DNA of 64,000 nt, taken from contig NZ_SPQT01000009.1 in NCBI RefSeq assembly GCF_004571025.1, forward strand, positions 124,001-188,000. The letters are read 5' to 3'. The translations under genes were made by a program, and so were the position numbers. Within the stretch, counting starts at the first letter, position 1, and the number at the start of each line of letters is the position of its first letter. Source of the DNA: Bradyrhizobium niftali. GTDB taxonomy: Bacteria > Pseudomonadota > Alphaproteobacteria > Rhizobiales > Xanthobacteraceae. Shown here piece after piece: positions 16,586-24,747 of this stretch. The notes under the pieces were generated by a model. The model worked only from the letters and a program-made list of their open reading frames with translations, was not told the origin of the DNA and ran no database searches.

Positions 16586-17352
16586 CGTGCATACCCCGGA
16601 ATGCGCATTGCCCGCTCCCAGCGATGCATCAACCAGACGAGGACGCCTACGAGGATGCCATAGGTCGCAAGCAACACGACCATCATTTCGAAAACGTTCT
16701 GTGATTCCGACCAGATCTGCTTGACCGCATACAGCGTCTCGGGAACGGCGATCGCGTAGGCAAGCGTGGTCGTCTTGAGCAGGTTGACGAGGTTGTTGTT
16801 CAGTGCGGGAAGGCAGACGCGAATGGCCAGCGGAAGAACGATGTGGATGTAGGCCTTGAAGCGCGTGTATCCCAGCGCCTCGGCGGCTTCCACGGTCGTC
16901 CTCGGCACGGCCTCGATGCCGGAGCGGAAGATCTCCACGTTGAAGGCGGCGGCAAACAGTGACAGCGAAATGATGGCCCACTGAACGTTGCTCAGCAGTG
17001 GAACGCGCATGCCCGCCGTCTCGACGGCCGGAAGCATGGTGCCGAGCCCGAAATAGAAAAAGAAGATCTGGACCAGCGGTGGCGTGTTGCGGAAGACCAC
17101 GACGAAAATATTGACGGCCAGCCGCAACAATCTGGACGGGCTACCCTGCATCAAGGCACCTGCCGCGCCGATGACCAGGCTCAGCATGATGGTCGTGACG
17201 CTCAGAAACAGCGTCATCTTCAGTCCGCCGAGATAACGATCCCAGTCGTACGCATCGTAGAATACGGAGAAATTCAGCCCCGTCGATTCATAGAGGCGCT
17301 GAAACCAGTTGCCGATTGCCTGCATTTGCGCGACACCGAATTGTTGAGGCAA
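16582..17352 (-). CDS. Polar amino-acid ABC transporter, permease subunit 1
   Basis: 256 residues, HisM/GlnP family. The domain starts YLGGLKMTLFLSVTTIMLSL, and the EAA loop is TVEAAEALGYTRFKAYIHIV. Five to six membrane spans are apparent. Its last codons overlap the next permease start (ATGA), a sign of 1:1 synthesis. The binding protein gene ends about 70 bases upstream. Two different permeases in tandem indicate a heterodimeric channel, as in His/Lys/Arg and Glu/Asp systems. Confidence 0.94.
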   Translation of the reverse strand: MPQQFGVAQMQAIGNWFQRLYESTGLNFSVFYDAYDWDRYLGGLKMTLFLSVTTIMLSLVIGAAGALMQGSPSRLLRLAVNIFVVVFRNTPPLVQIFFFYFGLGTMLPAVETAGMRVPLLSNVQWAIISLSLFAAAFNVEIFRSGIEAVPRTTVEAAEALGYTRFKAYIHIVLPLAIRVCLPALNNNLVNLLKTTTLAYAIAVPETLYAVKQIWSESQNVFEMMVVLLATYGILVGVLVWLMHRWERAMRIPGYAR

Positions 17353-17423
17353 TCACCTCGGATCAGTGCATTGGCTTGACCTCTTCGGAGCGCGAGATGG
17401 ATCCGGCGCTCCGCTTCACGCGT

Positions 17424-18236
17424 CTATTTGTCCTTGTACTGCTCGTGCATGAGGAGTGAATACTCGGTCGGCGTAATGCCCCACTTCTTTTCCGCAGCCA
17501 CGATGAAGCCCGTCTTCATCCAGTCCTTTGTCGTATCTTCGAGCAGCTTCTGAAGGCTGGTATTCTCGAGCGCAACGGCGATCATCCACGGTGAAGGCAG
17601 AACACCTTTCAGGGGCAAGTCGTAGTCCGTCTTCCACTCATCCTCCAGCAACTTGCCTTGCAGAAAGGTCTGATCATAGACATAGCCGATGCAATTGCCC
17701 TGCTTCATGGCGAACAGAGGCTTCTCCGAGCCGTCAAACGCAACGATCTCGGGGCCGTAGGATTTGGCAACGTCCTTGTTGTACCAGGCCCCCGACGTTG
17801 CACATACGGGCTTTCCCTTGAGCTCGGCCCAGTCCTTGATGCCGGCCTTCTTGTTGAGAAGTATGTTCACATAGTCGGAATAATACAGAGGCTCGATGGC
17901 TTGAACGACGCGGCGGCGTTCCGGCCTGTCCGACATGGTCGCGATCAGCAGATCAACCTTTCCCTGCTGAAGAAACTCGATTCTGTTGGACGCCGCGACC
18001 GGAACGAGCTCGAGCTTGACGCCGAGGCGCTTGGCAATGTCTGCGGCGAGATCCGGCTCGATGCCGACCACGTTTCCGGTGGGATCGCGGAAGCCGAAGG
18101 GCTTGTAGTCAGCCTTGACGCCGACGTTCAACGTGCCGCGCTGCTTGATGGCATCGACGCCATCGGCTGCTTGGGCACTGCCAAGCATCAGCAGCGCCGC
18201 GACTCCTGTCATCATGGAACGGACAATGTCTCTCAT
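17424..18236 (-). CDS. ABC transporter substrate-binding protein (family 3)
   Basis: 270 residues with a signal peptide ending MLGSAQAADG. The family-3 solute-binding fold follows: RGTLNVGVKADYKPFGFRDP, VGIEPDLAADIAKRLGVKLE and LQQGKVDLLIATMSDRPERR, where an Arg in the last block often contacts the amino-acid carboxylate. It delivers substrate to the two permeases encoded next. The acid residues and Arg fit a polar amino acid. With an N-methyl amino acid oxidase gene immediately upstream, an N-methylated or opine-like amino acid is a reasonable guess. Confidence 0.94.
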   Translation of the reverse strand: MRDIVRSMMTGVAALLMLGSAQAADGVDAIKQRGTLNVGVKADYKPFGFRDPTGNVVGIEPDLAADIAKRLGVKLELVPVAASNRIEFLQQGKVDLLIATMSDRPERRRVVQAIEPLYYSDYVNILLNKKAGIKDWAELKGKPVCATSGAWYNKDVAKSYGPEIVAFDGSEKPLFAMKQGNCIGYVYDQTFLQGKLLEDEWKTDYDLPLKGVLPSPWMIAVALENTSLQKLLEDTTKDWMKTGFIVAAEKKWGITPTEYSLLMHEQYKDK

Positions 18237-18312
18237 CGGATGAAGCCTCCAGGATTTAAATCACGACGCGCGTTGCGCGTGCTTTTTCAAGATACAAGGC
18301 TCGTGCCAAACG

Positions 18313-19482
18313 TCACGAAAAGCGGGAGATGGAGAATGGGCTGAGGTCGATCGCGCTTCGACCGTCGGTCACCATCCCGGCCACGACATTGCCGATACCT
18401 GCGGAGTGCTTGAAGCCGTGGCCCGAGCACGCCGAGACGACGCAAATTCTGTCCTGGTCGGGATGGCGGTCGATGATGAAGCCCCGATCGGGCGTCACCG
18501 TGTAGATGCAGGCAGCCGCCTGCGCGACGCGCGGTGTGGCGCCGGCGAGCCGCCCCGCCACGTGCTTCCGGTACATTTCAGCCGATTCCGCAGGATCGAC
18601 TGTGCGGTCGATGGTGTCGGCCGTCGTGTTGGTCTCGTACTGCTCGGTCGCGACTTTGAGGCGACCATCGCCAGGCAATGGCGGAAAGCCGTAGAGGTAG
18701 TCGACATCCGTCGCGCCGTGCATCCAGATGAACACAGGGGCGTTGGCGCGATACGCGCTGGTATCGTCGAGCTCGTACCAATGCAGCACCTGTCGCTTGA
18801 CCGTAAGCACGCGATCGAACGGCGCGCCGAGCAGGTGGGCATTCCAGCCGCCTGCCGACACCACCACCTGTTCCGCCTCGAATGTGCCTGAAGACGTTTC
18901 CACCCGAACGGCGGAGCCTCTCTGCACGATCGAGAGAACCTCGACTCCCGTGCGTATCGTTGCGCCGAGCTGCTCCGCGCGCGTCAGTTGCGCCTTGATG
19001 CAGCGCTCCGGAAAAACGTATCCTCCGCCGGGTTCGTAATAGGCCTTCTCGTTGCCCTCGAGGTTCAGGAATTGCGGGAAGCGATGAGCCACCTCTCGCC
19101 CGTCGAGCACTTCATGCGCGATGCCGAAGTCACGCGCGGCTCCAATCGAACGTGCGACGAAGTCCGGCTTGCCGTGGTGCGACGTCTCGCCGACACCGGG
19201 CGCCATGACGACGAGGCCGCATGAGGTGAGGAGCTCGGCGGACGTCTCGGCTTCCAGCTCACGCCAGATCCGGTGGGTATCCAGCACCAGGGGTACGTAA
19301 TCGCGGCCTTCACCGACCGCCTGCCGGGTGATGCGGGTTTCGCCGTGGCTGGATCCCATCGTGTGGGGCGGGGCGAAGCGATCGAGGCCGACCGCCTTTA
19401 CCCCTCGCTTGGCCAGTTGATAGAGGGCCGCGCTGCCCATGGCACCGAGGCCGATCACCAGAATATCCGCTTTCTCGCTCAT
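18313..19482 (-). CDS. FAD-dependent amine oxidase, monomeric sarcosine oxidase / N-methyltryptophan oxidase family
   Basis: 389 residues. The FAD-binding GLGAMGSAALYQLAKRGVK is near the N-terminus, followed by the SSHGETRITRQAVGEG segment typical of SoxA/SolA enzymes. The cysteine that binds FAD covalently in monomeric sarcosine oxidase is conserved in ACIYTVTPDRGFIID, and SACSGHGFKHSAGIG with a SPFSISRF end also match. It oxidises a secondary or N-methyl amino acid, releasing H2O2 and an aldehyde; the exact substrate cannot be read from sequence. It heads the transporter gene set, so uptake and oxidation are likely linked. A LysR gene is divergent. Confidence 0.92.
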   Translation of the reverse strand: MSEKADILVIGLGAMGSAALYQLAKRGVKAVGLDRFAPPHTMGSSHGETRITRQAVGEGRDYVPLVLDTHRIWRELEAETSAELLTSCGLVVMAPGVGETSHHGKPDFVARSIGAARDFGIAHEVLDGREVAHRFPQFLNLEGNEKAYYEPGGGYVFPERCIKAQLTRAEQLGATIRTGVEVLSIVQRGSAVRVETSSGTFEAEQVVVSAGGWNAHLLGAPFDRVLTVKRQVLHWYELDDTSAYRANAPVFIWMHGATDVDYLYGFPPLPGDGRLKVATEQYETNTTADTIDRTVDPAESAEMYRKHVAGRLAGATPRVAQAAACIYTVTPDRGFIIDRHPDQDRICVVSACSGHGFKHSAGIGNVVAGMVTDGRSAIDLSPFSISRFS

Positions 19483-19563
19483 CGATCGGGAACTGCTTAA
19501 TTGTTAGGACGATCCGAAGTCTGCTTTCGGATGCGGCTCTCCTACAAGGATAATTCATATAAT

Positions 19564-19592
19564 GAAGTCAATTTGCATGTTAATATGACTTC
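19564..19592. promoter_or_regulatory. Inverted repeat between divergent oxidase and LysR genes
   Basis: GAAGTCA (19564-19570) and TGACTTC (19586-19592) form a perfect 7-base inverted repeat with a 15-base AT-rich spacer. It lies 10 bases before the lysR start and 80 before the oxidase start. This is the expected place for LysR binding and autoregulation. The local sequence is much more AT-rich than its surroundings. Confidence 0.6.
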
Positions 19593-19602
19593 TGCTTAAG
19601 CT

Positions 19603-20568
19603 ATGGATATGACGCCACCCATTCCAGACTTGCGAAGCTTGCAGATTGTCGCTGCCGTCGCGGAGTCCGGCAGCATGCTTCAGGCGTCCCGTCAGTTCGG
19701 GATGACGCAATCAGCGGTCTCTCAGGCCGTGCGGCGGGCCGAGGCCGCGCTCGGCGTCGCGTTCTTCAACCGCAGCCGGAGGCCGCTTACACTGACGCGG
19801 GCGGGCCGCATCCTTGCTGGCCGGGTTCGCGATCTGAATCGTGACTTTGACGCATTACTCGGCGCACTCCGGGAGGCAGCGAAACTGCCTGAGCGTGTCG
19901 ATCTGAGGCTCGGCCTCATCGACTCCTATGCCGCCACGGTCGGCGCACACCTCGTCAAGGAGCTCATGACGGGCGAGGTCGCACTGAGTCTGTCCGTTTG
20001 GTCAGGCCTTGCTCACTCGCATGCCGAGGCGCTGGTTCACCGAACGATCGACGCGGCGATCACATGCGATGCGATGGATGACCTGTATGATGTCGAGCGC
20101 TTCCCATTCTATCGCGAGCCAAATCTGCTGGTGGTGCCGCGCGGCATGGAGGCCGAATTTGCCGGCCTTGATCTGCGGGAGATCCTCGCTCGACATCGCC
20201 TGGTCCGGTACAGCGAACGCTCCTATGCAGGCGCTCAGGTCGAGCGTCATCTGAGCCGCCTGGGGATTCGCCCGCCACGGGCCTTTGAGTTTGACACCTC
20301 GGACAGCCTGGTCGCGATGGTCGCGACCGGTATGGGCGTGGCGATCACCACGCCGCTCTGTCTGTTGCAGGGGCTCGCTCACGCTGCCCAGGTCAGCGCG
20401 CTCCCCCTGCCGGGCCCTGGATTTTTTCGTGAAGTGCTTCTGGTGACCCGCCGGGGAGATCTCTCGTCACTGGCGCCGCGCATCGCAGAGATGGCTCGGA
20501 CGAGCATTACGACGCAGGCGATGCCGCGTATCCGGACGCTCGTGCCCTGGTTCACCCAGGATTACTAG
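19603..20568 (+). CDS. LysR-type transcriptional regulator
   Basis: 321 residues. The N-terminal winged helix-turn-helix (LRSLQIVAAVAESGSMLQAS, MTQSAVSQAVRRAEAALG) is followed by the LysR substrate-binding domain to the end. Start ATG 19603 or the in-frame ATG two codons later (19609) are both possible. It is divergent from the amine oxidase and transporter genes and most likely activates them in response to the transported compound. A palindrome in the shared promoter region supports this. Confidence 0.94.
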   Translation: MDMTPPIPDLRSLQIVAAVAESGSMLQASRQFGMTQSAVSQAVRRAEAALGVAFFNRSRRPLTLTRAGRILAGRVRDLNRDFDALLGALREAAKLPERVDLRLGLIDSYAATVGAHLVKELMTGEVALSLSVWSGLAHSHAEALVHRTIDAAITCDAMDDLYDVERFPFYREPNLLVVPRGMEAEFAGLDLREILARHRLVRYSERSYAGAQVERHLSRLGIRPPRAFEFDTSDSLVAMVATGMGVAITTPLCLLQGLAHAAQVSALPLPGPGFFREVLLVTRRGDLSSLAPRIAEMARTSITTQAMPRIRTLVPWFTQDY

Positions 20569-20582
20569 ACCGGCAGGAAAAA

Positions 20583-20604
20583 GCCCGGCGCGAGCCGGGC
20601 TTTT
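20583..20604. terminator. Bidirectional rho-independent terminator
   Basis: GCCCGGC and GCCGGGC flank a GCGA tetraloop. An A-run precedes and TTTT follows, so it can stop both lysR (+) and the convergent caspase-like gene (-). Confidence 0.9.
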
Positions 20605-20626
20605 GTATTCGGGGTCTGATCTCGCC

Positions 20627-22060
20627 TCAGCGGCGGAACATGCCGCCCATCATGCCGCCGACGACGCCGCCGACGAAGGCCGCGCCGGCTGCATCGCCGG
20701 CGTTGTTGCGTTGGGGAGCTGGTGCCGGCGCGGTGCTGGCTGCGGGGGCGCTGGCGGCGCGCCGTGCCGCCTTCTGGCTGTTGTCGCTCGCGGTCGGCGG
20801 GCCAGCCACGACCTCCGAGAGCAGCGCCTTGTGCTGAAGCTTGTTGAGGTAGCCGGACGAGGGATAGCCGCGCGCTGCCTGCCAGCGCTTGAGCACCGAC
20901 CGGGTTTCGTCGCTGAAGACGCCGGTCTGCTTGGTATCGAAGCCGAGCCCGGAGAGACGACGCTGCACGTCGCGGCGCTGGTTCTTGTCGAGGCCGATCT
21001 GATCCTCGGTGAGCTGGCTGGCATCGTCGGTGAAGGTGGCGGGATCGACGCCTGCGTTGAGCGTGCGGGTCGTCGTCGACGGTCCACTCTTGATCGCCGC
21101 AAGCCGCGCCAGCGCCAGCGCCTTGAACTGGCCGTTCGGATAGGCGGAGAGATAGGCGTTGAGCTCTTCCGGCTTGTTGGATTCCTTCACCGAGCGCCAG
21201 TATTCGAGCTCGACACCATCGGAGCTGCCGGCCGTCGCCGCCGGCACGCTGCCGGAAGCGGTCGGGGCGGCAGTGGCGACCTGGTTCGTCGGAGCCTGGT
21301 TGAGATAGACGGCGCCGATCAGGTTGGTGTGGCCCCAGGGAAGCTGGCCCTTGTGGGTCTCTTCATTTACCTGGGCGCGGACCGACGTCATCGCCTGCTG
21401 GATCTCGATGCCGGGCTTGGTGATGTTGTCGATCAGCGCGCGGGTGAACGGGCTGTTGTTGCCCTCCTGGCCGTCGAGCGCGGTCTGACCGGGGCCGGTT
21501 GCGAACGCGATCAGCGTGCCTTCGCCGGACTTCATCTCGGCAAGGCCGCTCTGCACGTTGACGCTGCGGGTCGCGGAGTTCGACTTGATCTTGGCGGCGA
21601 ACGGATTGTCGCGGCAGGCATCGAGGAAGACGAGCTTGACCTTGGCATCGCCCATGGTCTGCTCGAGTGTCAGGTCGATGTTGATGGCAGCGCCCAGCTT
21701 GACATCCATCTCCGACTTGATGTCGGCGTCAACCGGCAGCAGGTAGTTGGTGCCGCCGACGGCGATGCCGTGACCGGCATAGTAGAACAATGCGATGTCG
21801 GAGCCCTGCGCCTTGCGGCCGAAGTCGAGCAGCTTTTCCGTCATCTGGTCGCGGCTGAGATTGGACCCTTCGATCACATCGAAGCCGACATTGCGCAGCG
21901 TCGCGGCCATCGTCTTGGCGTCGATCGGCGGGTTCGGCAATTGCGCGACGTTCTTGTAGGAGCCGTTGCCGACGACGAAAGCAACACGGCGGTCGGCCTT
22001 CGCGGCACTGACCGACAGTGCCATGCACATCAGCGCGGCGATGAAGGTGAGATAGCGCAT
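20627..22060 (-). CDS. Exported caspase-like (peptidase C14) protein with peptidoglycan-binding-like domain
   Basis: 477 residues from the start at 22060, where a signal peptide begins (MRYLTFIAALMCMALSVSAA). The frame is open further upstream without a signal. The caspase fold occupies roughly residues 23-230: RRVAFVVGNGSYKNVAQLPN, the catalytic His in YYAGHGIAV and the catalytic Cys in LDACRDNPF. A middle region contains LNAYLSAYPNGQFKALALAR, followed by a peptidoglycan-binding-1-like segment (RRLSGLGFDTKQTGVFSDET). The tail is Gly/Met-rich (VGGVVGGMMGGMFRR). The target is unknown; location is predicted periplasmic or envelope. Confidence 0.9.
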   Translation of the reverse strand: MRYLTFIAALMCMALSVSAAKADRRVAFVVGNGSYKNVAQLPNPPIDAKTMAATLRNVGFDVIEGSNLSRDQMTEKLLDFGRKAQGSDIALFYYAGHGIAVGGTNYLLPVDADIKSEMDVKLGAAINIDLTLEQTMGDAKVKLVFLDACRDNPFAAKIKSNSATRSVNVQSGLAEMKSGEGTLIAFATGPGQTALDGQEGNNSPFTRALIDNITKPGIEIQQAMTSVRAQVNEETHKGQLPWGHTNLIGAVYLNQAPTNQVATAAPTASGSVPAATAGSSDGVELEYWRSVKESNKPEELNAYLSAYPNGQFKALALARLAAIKSGPSTTTRTLNAGVDPATFTDDASQLTEDQIGLDKNQRRDVQRRLSGLGFDTKQTGVFSDETRSVLKRWQAARGYPSSGYLNKLQHKALLSEVVAGPPTASDNSQKAARRAASAPAASTAPAPAPQRNNAGDAAGAAFVGGVVGGMMGGMFRR

Positions 22061-22261
22061 CTGAAATCCCCAGAATCGAATTGCAGGCAGCAACAAATTG
22101 GCGGCGAACCTACACGAAAACGCCCGGCTTCGCGCTAGCGAAACGACGGTTCGCCCAACCCATTGCTTCGCGGCCGAATGTGCACGATGGAAGCCCCCTT
22201 CCAACGTGATCCAGATCACTCTCGGCCACTTTGTTTTTGTCGCGCGAGGCAGCCCGCAGGT

Positions 22262-23137
22262 TCACGGCGCGCGGGCCGGAGCCGGGGGCGCCGGTTTCAG
22301 ATTCAGGAGGTTGCCGAACAGGATCAGCGCCGCCCCGAGCACGGTCCAGCCGTCGAGCCGCTCTGAATACAGCAGCCAGCCGGCGGCGGCGGTGAGGGGA
22401 ACCCGCAGGAAGTCCATCGGGACGACCACCGTCGCGTCCGCGTAGCGCATGGCGCTGGCGAGGCAATAATGCGCGAACGTGCCGCAGACCGAGATCACCG
22501 CCACCCAACCCCAGACATAAGTGGGCGGCCAGGCCCAGACATAGAGCGTCGGCAGGAAGCCTGCGACCGACTGGACGACCAGCATCCAGAACAGGACTGC
22601 CAGCGCGCTCTCGGTGCGGGTGAGCGATTTGACCAGCGCCATGGACACGCCGAAGCCGACCGCCGCGCCGAGCGCGATCAACTGGCCTTGATTGATCTCG
22701 CCGGTCGCGGGCCGCACGATGACGATCACGCCGACGAGGCCGAGCACGATCGCGGCGATCTTCCACGACGTCATGCGCTCGGACAGGAAGCTGGCGGCGA
22801 GGATCGCGGTCCAGATCGGCATCGTGAACTCGATCGCCACCACCTGGCCGATCGGAATCAGCGTCAGCGCGAAGAACCAGCCGAGCTGCGAGACGTAGTG
22901 GATCAGATTGCGTGCGATGTGCTGGGGCAGGCGCGTGGTCTTGAGCGTCGCGAAGCCGCCGGCGCGCCGGATCATCGGATAGAGCAAGCAGAGGCCGATC
23001 AGCGAGCGGACCTCCTGGACCTGGAAGACGTTCATCTCGCGCACGGCCTCGCGGCCCGCGACCGCCATCACCAGCGTCAGCGACAGCCAGCCGGTCATCC
23101 ACAATGCAGCCATCGTTTTTGACGGAGGGGTGGTCAT
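22262..23137 (-). CDS. DMT superfamily permease with two EamA domains
   Basis: 291 residues with about ten hydrophobic segments in two EamA repeats (first ending near LGLVGVIVIVRP, second near AALILFGNLLNL). DMT permeases of this kind export metabolites or amino acids; the substrate cannot be told from sequence. It is divergent from the frameshifted ridA gene with about 150 bases between. No regulator is adjacent. Confidence 0.9.
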   Translation of the reverse strand: MTTPPSKTMAALWMTGWLSLTLVMAVAGREAVREMNVFQVQEVRSLIGLCLLYPMIRRAGGFATLKTTRLPQHIARNLIHYVSQLGWFFALTLIPIGQVVAIEFTMPIWTAILAASFLSERMTSWKIAAIVLGLVGVIVIVRPATGEINQGQLIALGAAVGFGVSMALVKSLTRTESALAVLFWMLVVQSVAGFLPTLYVWAWPPTYVWGWVAVISVCGTFAHYCLASAMRYADATVVVPMDFLRVPLTAAAGWLLYSERLDGWTVLGAALILFGNLLNLKPAPPAPARAP

Positions 23138-23284
23138 TGGCGCGGGATGCAGAAGGCAAGGGCGTTGGAGGGCAGGCTGGTATCCGCGACATCAATACGG
23201 TTTGCAACGGCCAAAACTGCGGATGCAGCGATGCGCAGGTGCGTGCTAAGGGAAGCTCAACGAGCGAAATGGGAGAAACAGCTC

Positions 23285-23682
23285 ATGCGTATCTTGCAGC
23301 CGGCCGAATGGAAAAAACCGCGCGGCTTTTCCCATGGCGTCGTGGTCGAAGGGCCGGGCCGCTGGGTGGTGCTGGCCGGACAGACCGGCGGCGACGAGGC
23401 GGGCGACTACGCCCCTGACATGGCGGCGCAGGTCGGGCTGCGCTGAAGCGGATCATCAAGCTCCTGGGCGAGGCCGGCGCCGGCCCCGAGCACATCGTCC
23501 GTCTGACCTGGTACCTGACCAGCCGCAGCGAATATGAAGCTGCAGGTGCCGGCATCGGCGCCGCCTGGAAGGAGACGCTGGGGCGCAATTTTCCGCCTTC
23601 GACGCTGCTCTACATCGGAGGCCTCGTGGACGACCGGGCCAAGGTCGAGATCGAGGTGACGGCGTTCGTTCCGAGCACATAA
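23285..23682 (+). pseudogene. RidA/YjgF family protein, interrupted by a one-base frameshift
   Basis: The ATG at 23285 follows GGGAGA. The frame reads MRILQPAEWKKPRGFSHGVV ... DMAAQVGLR and stops at TGA 23443-23445. One base earlier in phase the protein continues as LKRIIKLLGEAGAGPEHIVR ... YIGGLVDDRAKVEIEVTAFV to TAA 23680-23682. Restoring one G near 23438-23440 (CTGCGCTG to CTGGCGCTG) gives one uninterrupted protein of about 132 residues. RidA proteins hydrolyse reactive enamine/imine intermediates. The gap is either a real inactivating deletion or a sequencing error. Confidence 0.85.
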
Positions 23683-23715
23683 AAAAATCGATCCGGCGTG
23701 GGCGTCGGATCGATT
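23681..23715 (-). terminator. Hairpin terminator between ridA and the convergent gene
   Basis: AATCGATCCG-GCG and CGTCGGATCGATT form a long stem with a GTGG-type loop. On the minus strand it is followed by seven T, so it mainly serves the small exported protein gene ending at 23735. Confidence 0.8.
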
Positions 23716-23734
23716 GTGATGTGGCTGTATCGGC

Positions 23735-24280
23735 TTAGCGCGACAGCGAGATGTTGGCGCCGCGGAACTGGCTGTCGGCCCTCAGCGAGACCGTCTGCTT
23801 GGTGCCGCTCGTCCTCATCGCGAGGTTGGCGTTGAAGCCGGCCGCGCTGACGAGCAGCTCGTAATTCCCGCCGCTGCCGCGGCCCTCGAGCGAGCCGCTG
23901 ATATTGCGGCTGGCTTCGCTCCAGCTTCCGGTGATGGCGCTGCCCTCGGCCCTGAGGTTGGCTCCAAGGTTGAACTTGTAGGCGTCGCTGGCGCAGGTCA
24001 GCGACATCTCCATCGTAGGCCCGATCGGAGTGTATTTGGCGCGGCAGCGGATCCGTTCGGTGGAGCCGTCATCGAGGGTGACGGTGCCGCCGCCGCTCCA
24101 GCTGCCCGCGAGCGGGGCAAACGGGCCGGACTGAGCCTTGCTTTCAGTGTTCGCGAACGCTGCCGAAAGCAAAACGGCGGCCGCGATCAGCAGCCGCCGG
24201 CCTCCGGCGCGAGCCTCAATTGGTTTATTGGCGCGATGCTTCCCACCGCCCGCTGCACGGTATGCCTCCAGATGCTCCAT
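23735..24280 (-). CDS. Exported protein of unknown function (SGSWSGGG repeat type)
   Basis: About 181 residues from ATG 24280. The open frame extends to 24334 and the true start is unsure because it overlaps the upstream gene. A hydrophobic signal-like stretch (LLIAAAVLLSAAFANTESKA) lies about 30 residues in. The mature part looks like a small beta-barrel built of G-x-W and G-S-x-G repeats (LAGSWSGGGTVTLDDGSTER, SAITGSWSEASRNISGSLEG). The gene immediately upstream encodes a shorter protein with similar composition (NAGSGKWNGASGG), so the two may be diverged relatives. Function unknown. Confidence 0.65.
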   Translation of the reverse strand: MEHLEAYRAAGGGKHRANKPIEARAGGRRLLIAAAVLLSAAFANTESKAQSGPFAPLAGSWSGGGTVTLDDGSTERIRCRAKYTPIGPTMEMSLTCASDAYKFNLGANLRAEGSAITGSWSEASRNISGSLEGRGSGGNYELLVSAAGFNANLAMRTSGTKQTVSLRADSQFRGANISLSR

Positions 24281-24575
24281 TCCACTTCCCCGATCCGGCG
24301 TTGCCGCTGAGTTGACCGTTGGCATATGCACCATTGATCGAAACTTTCACAAGACCCTCCCGGCCGATGGTGCCGGAAACGTTAGCGCCGGGCGCGGTGA
24401 TCTTGCCGTCGGAAACCGTCAGCATCGAGCTCGCAGTCGGCTCGCAGGAGCCGGACTTGGTCACGATGGTGACCTGCCAGTTGCCGTCATAGGGGGTCTG
24501 GGCGAAGGCGGATGCGGCGAGGGTGCCGGCGAAAACTGAAGCGGCACAGAACGCCGCGATGCGACCAAAACGCAT
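24225..24575 (-). CDS. Small exported protein of unknown function
   Basis: 116 residues with a clear signal peptide (RIAAFCAASVFAGTLAASAF, cleaved near AFAQTPYDG). The mature part begins YDGNWQVTIVTKSGSCEPTA and ends GKWNGASGGIPCSGRWEASR. Two cysteines could pair in the periplasm. The G-x-W patterns suggest a small beta-sheet domain. It overlaps the next gene on the same strand, implying coupled translation. I do not recognise a named function; it is a type seen in Bradyrhizobium. Confidence 0.8.
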   Translation of the reverse strand: MRFGRIAAFCAASVFAGTLAASAFAQTPYDGNWQVTIVTKSGSCEPTASSMLTVSDGKITAPGANVSGTIGREGLVKVSINGAYANGQLSGNAGSGKWNGASGGIPCSGRWEASRQ

Positions 24576-24747
24576 GAATTCCGTCCTTGAATTTGTCTGA
24601 TATGCTGACGCTTATTGGGGCGAAATGTGACGGAAATTTGTTGCGATGCCAAATCGAAAATTGTTCCTGTGGAAACAATGGTTTATTTGTGTTTTTGGCT
24701 CCAATTTTTCAAGCAGAATCAATGCGGCTTCACGTTAAGGGTAAACG

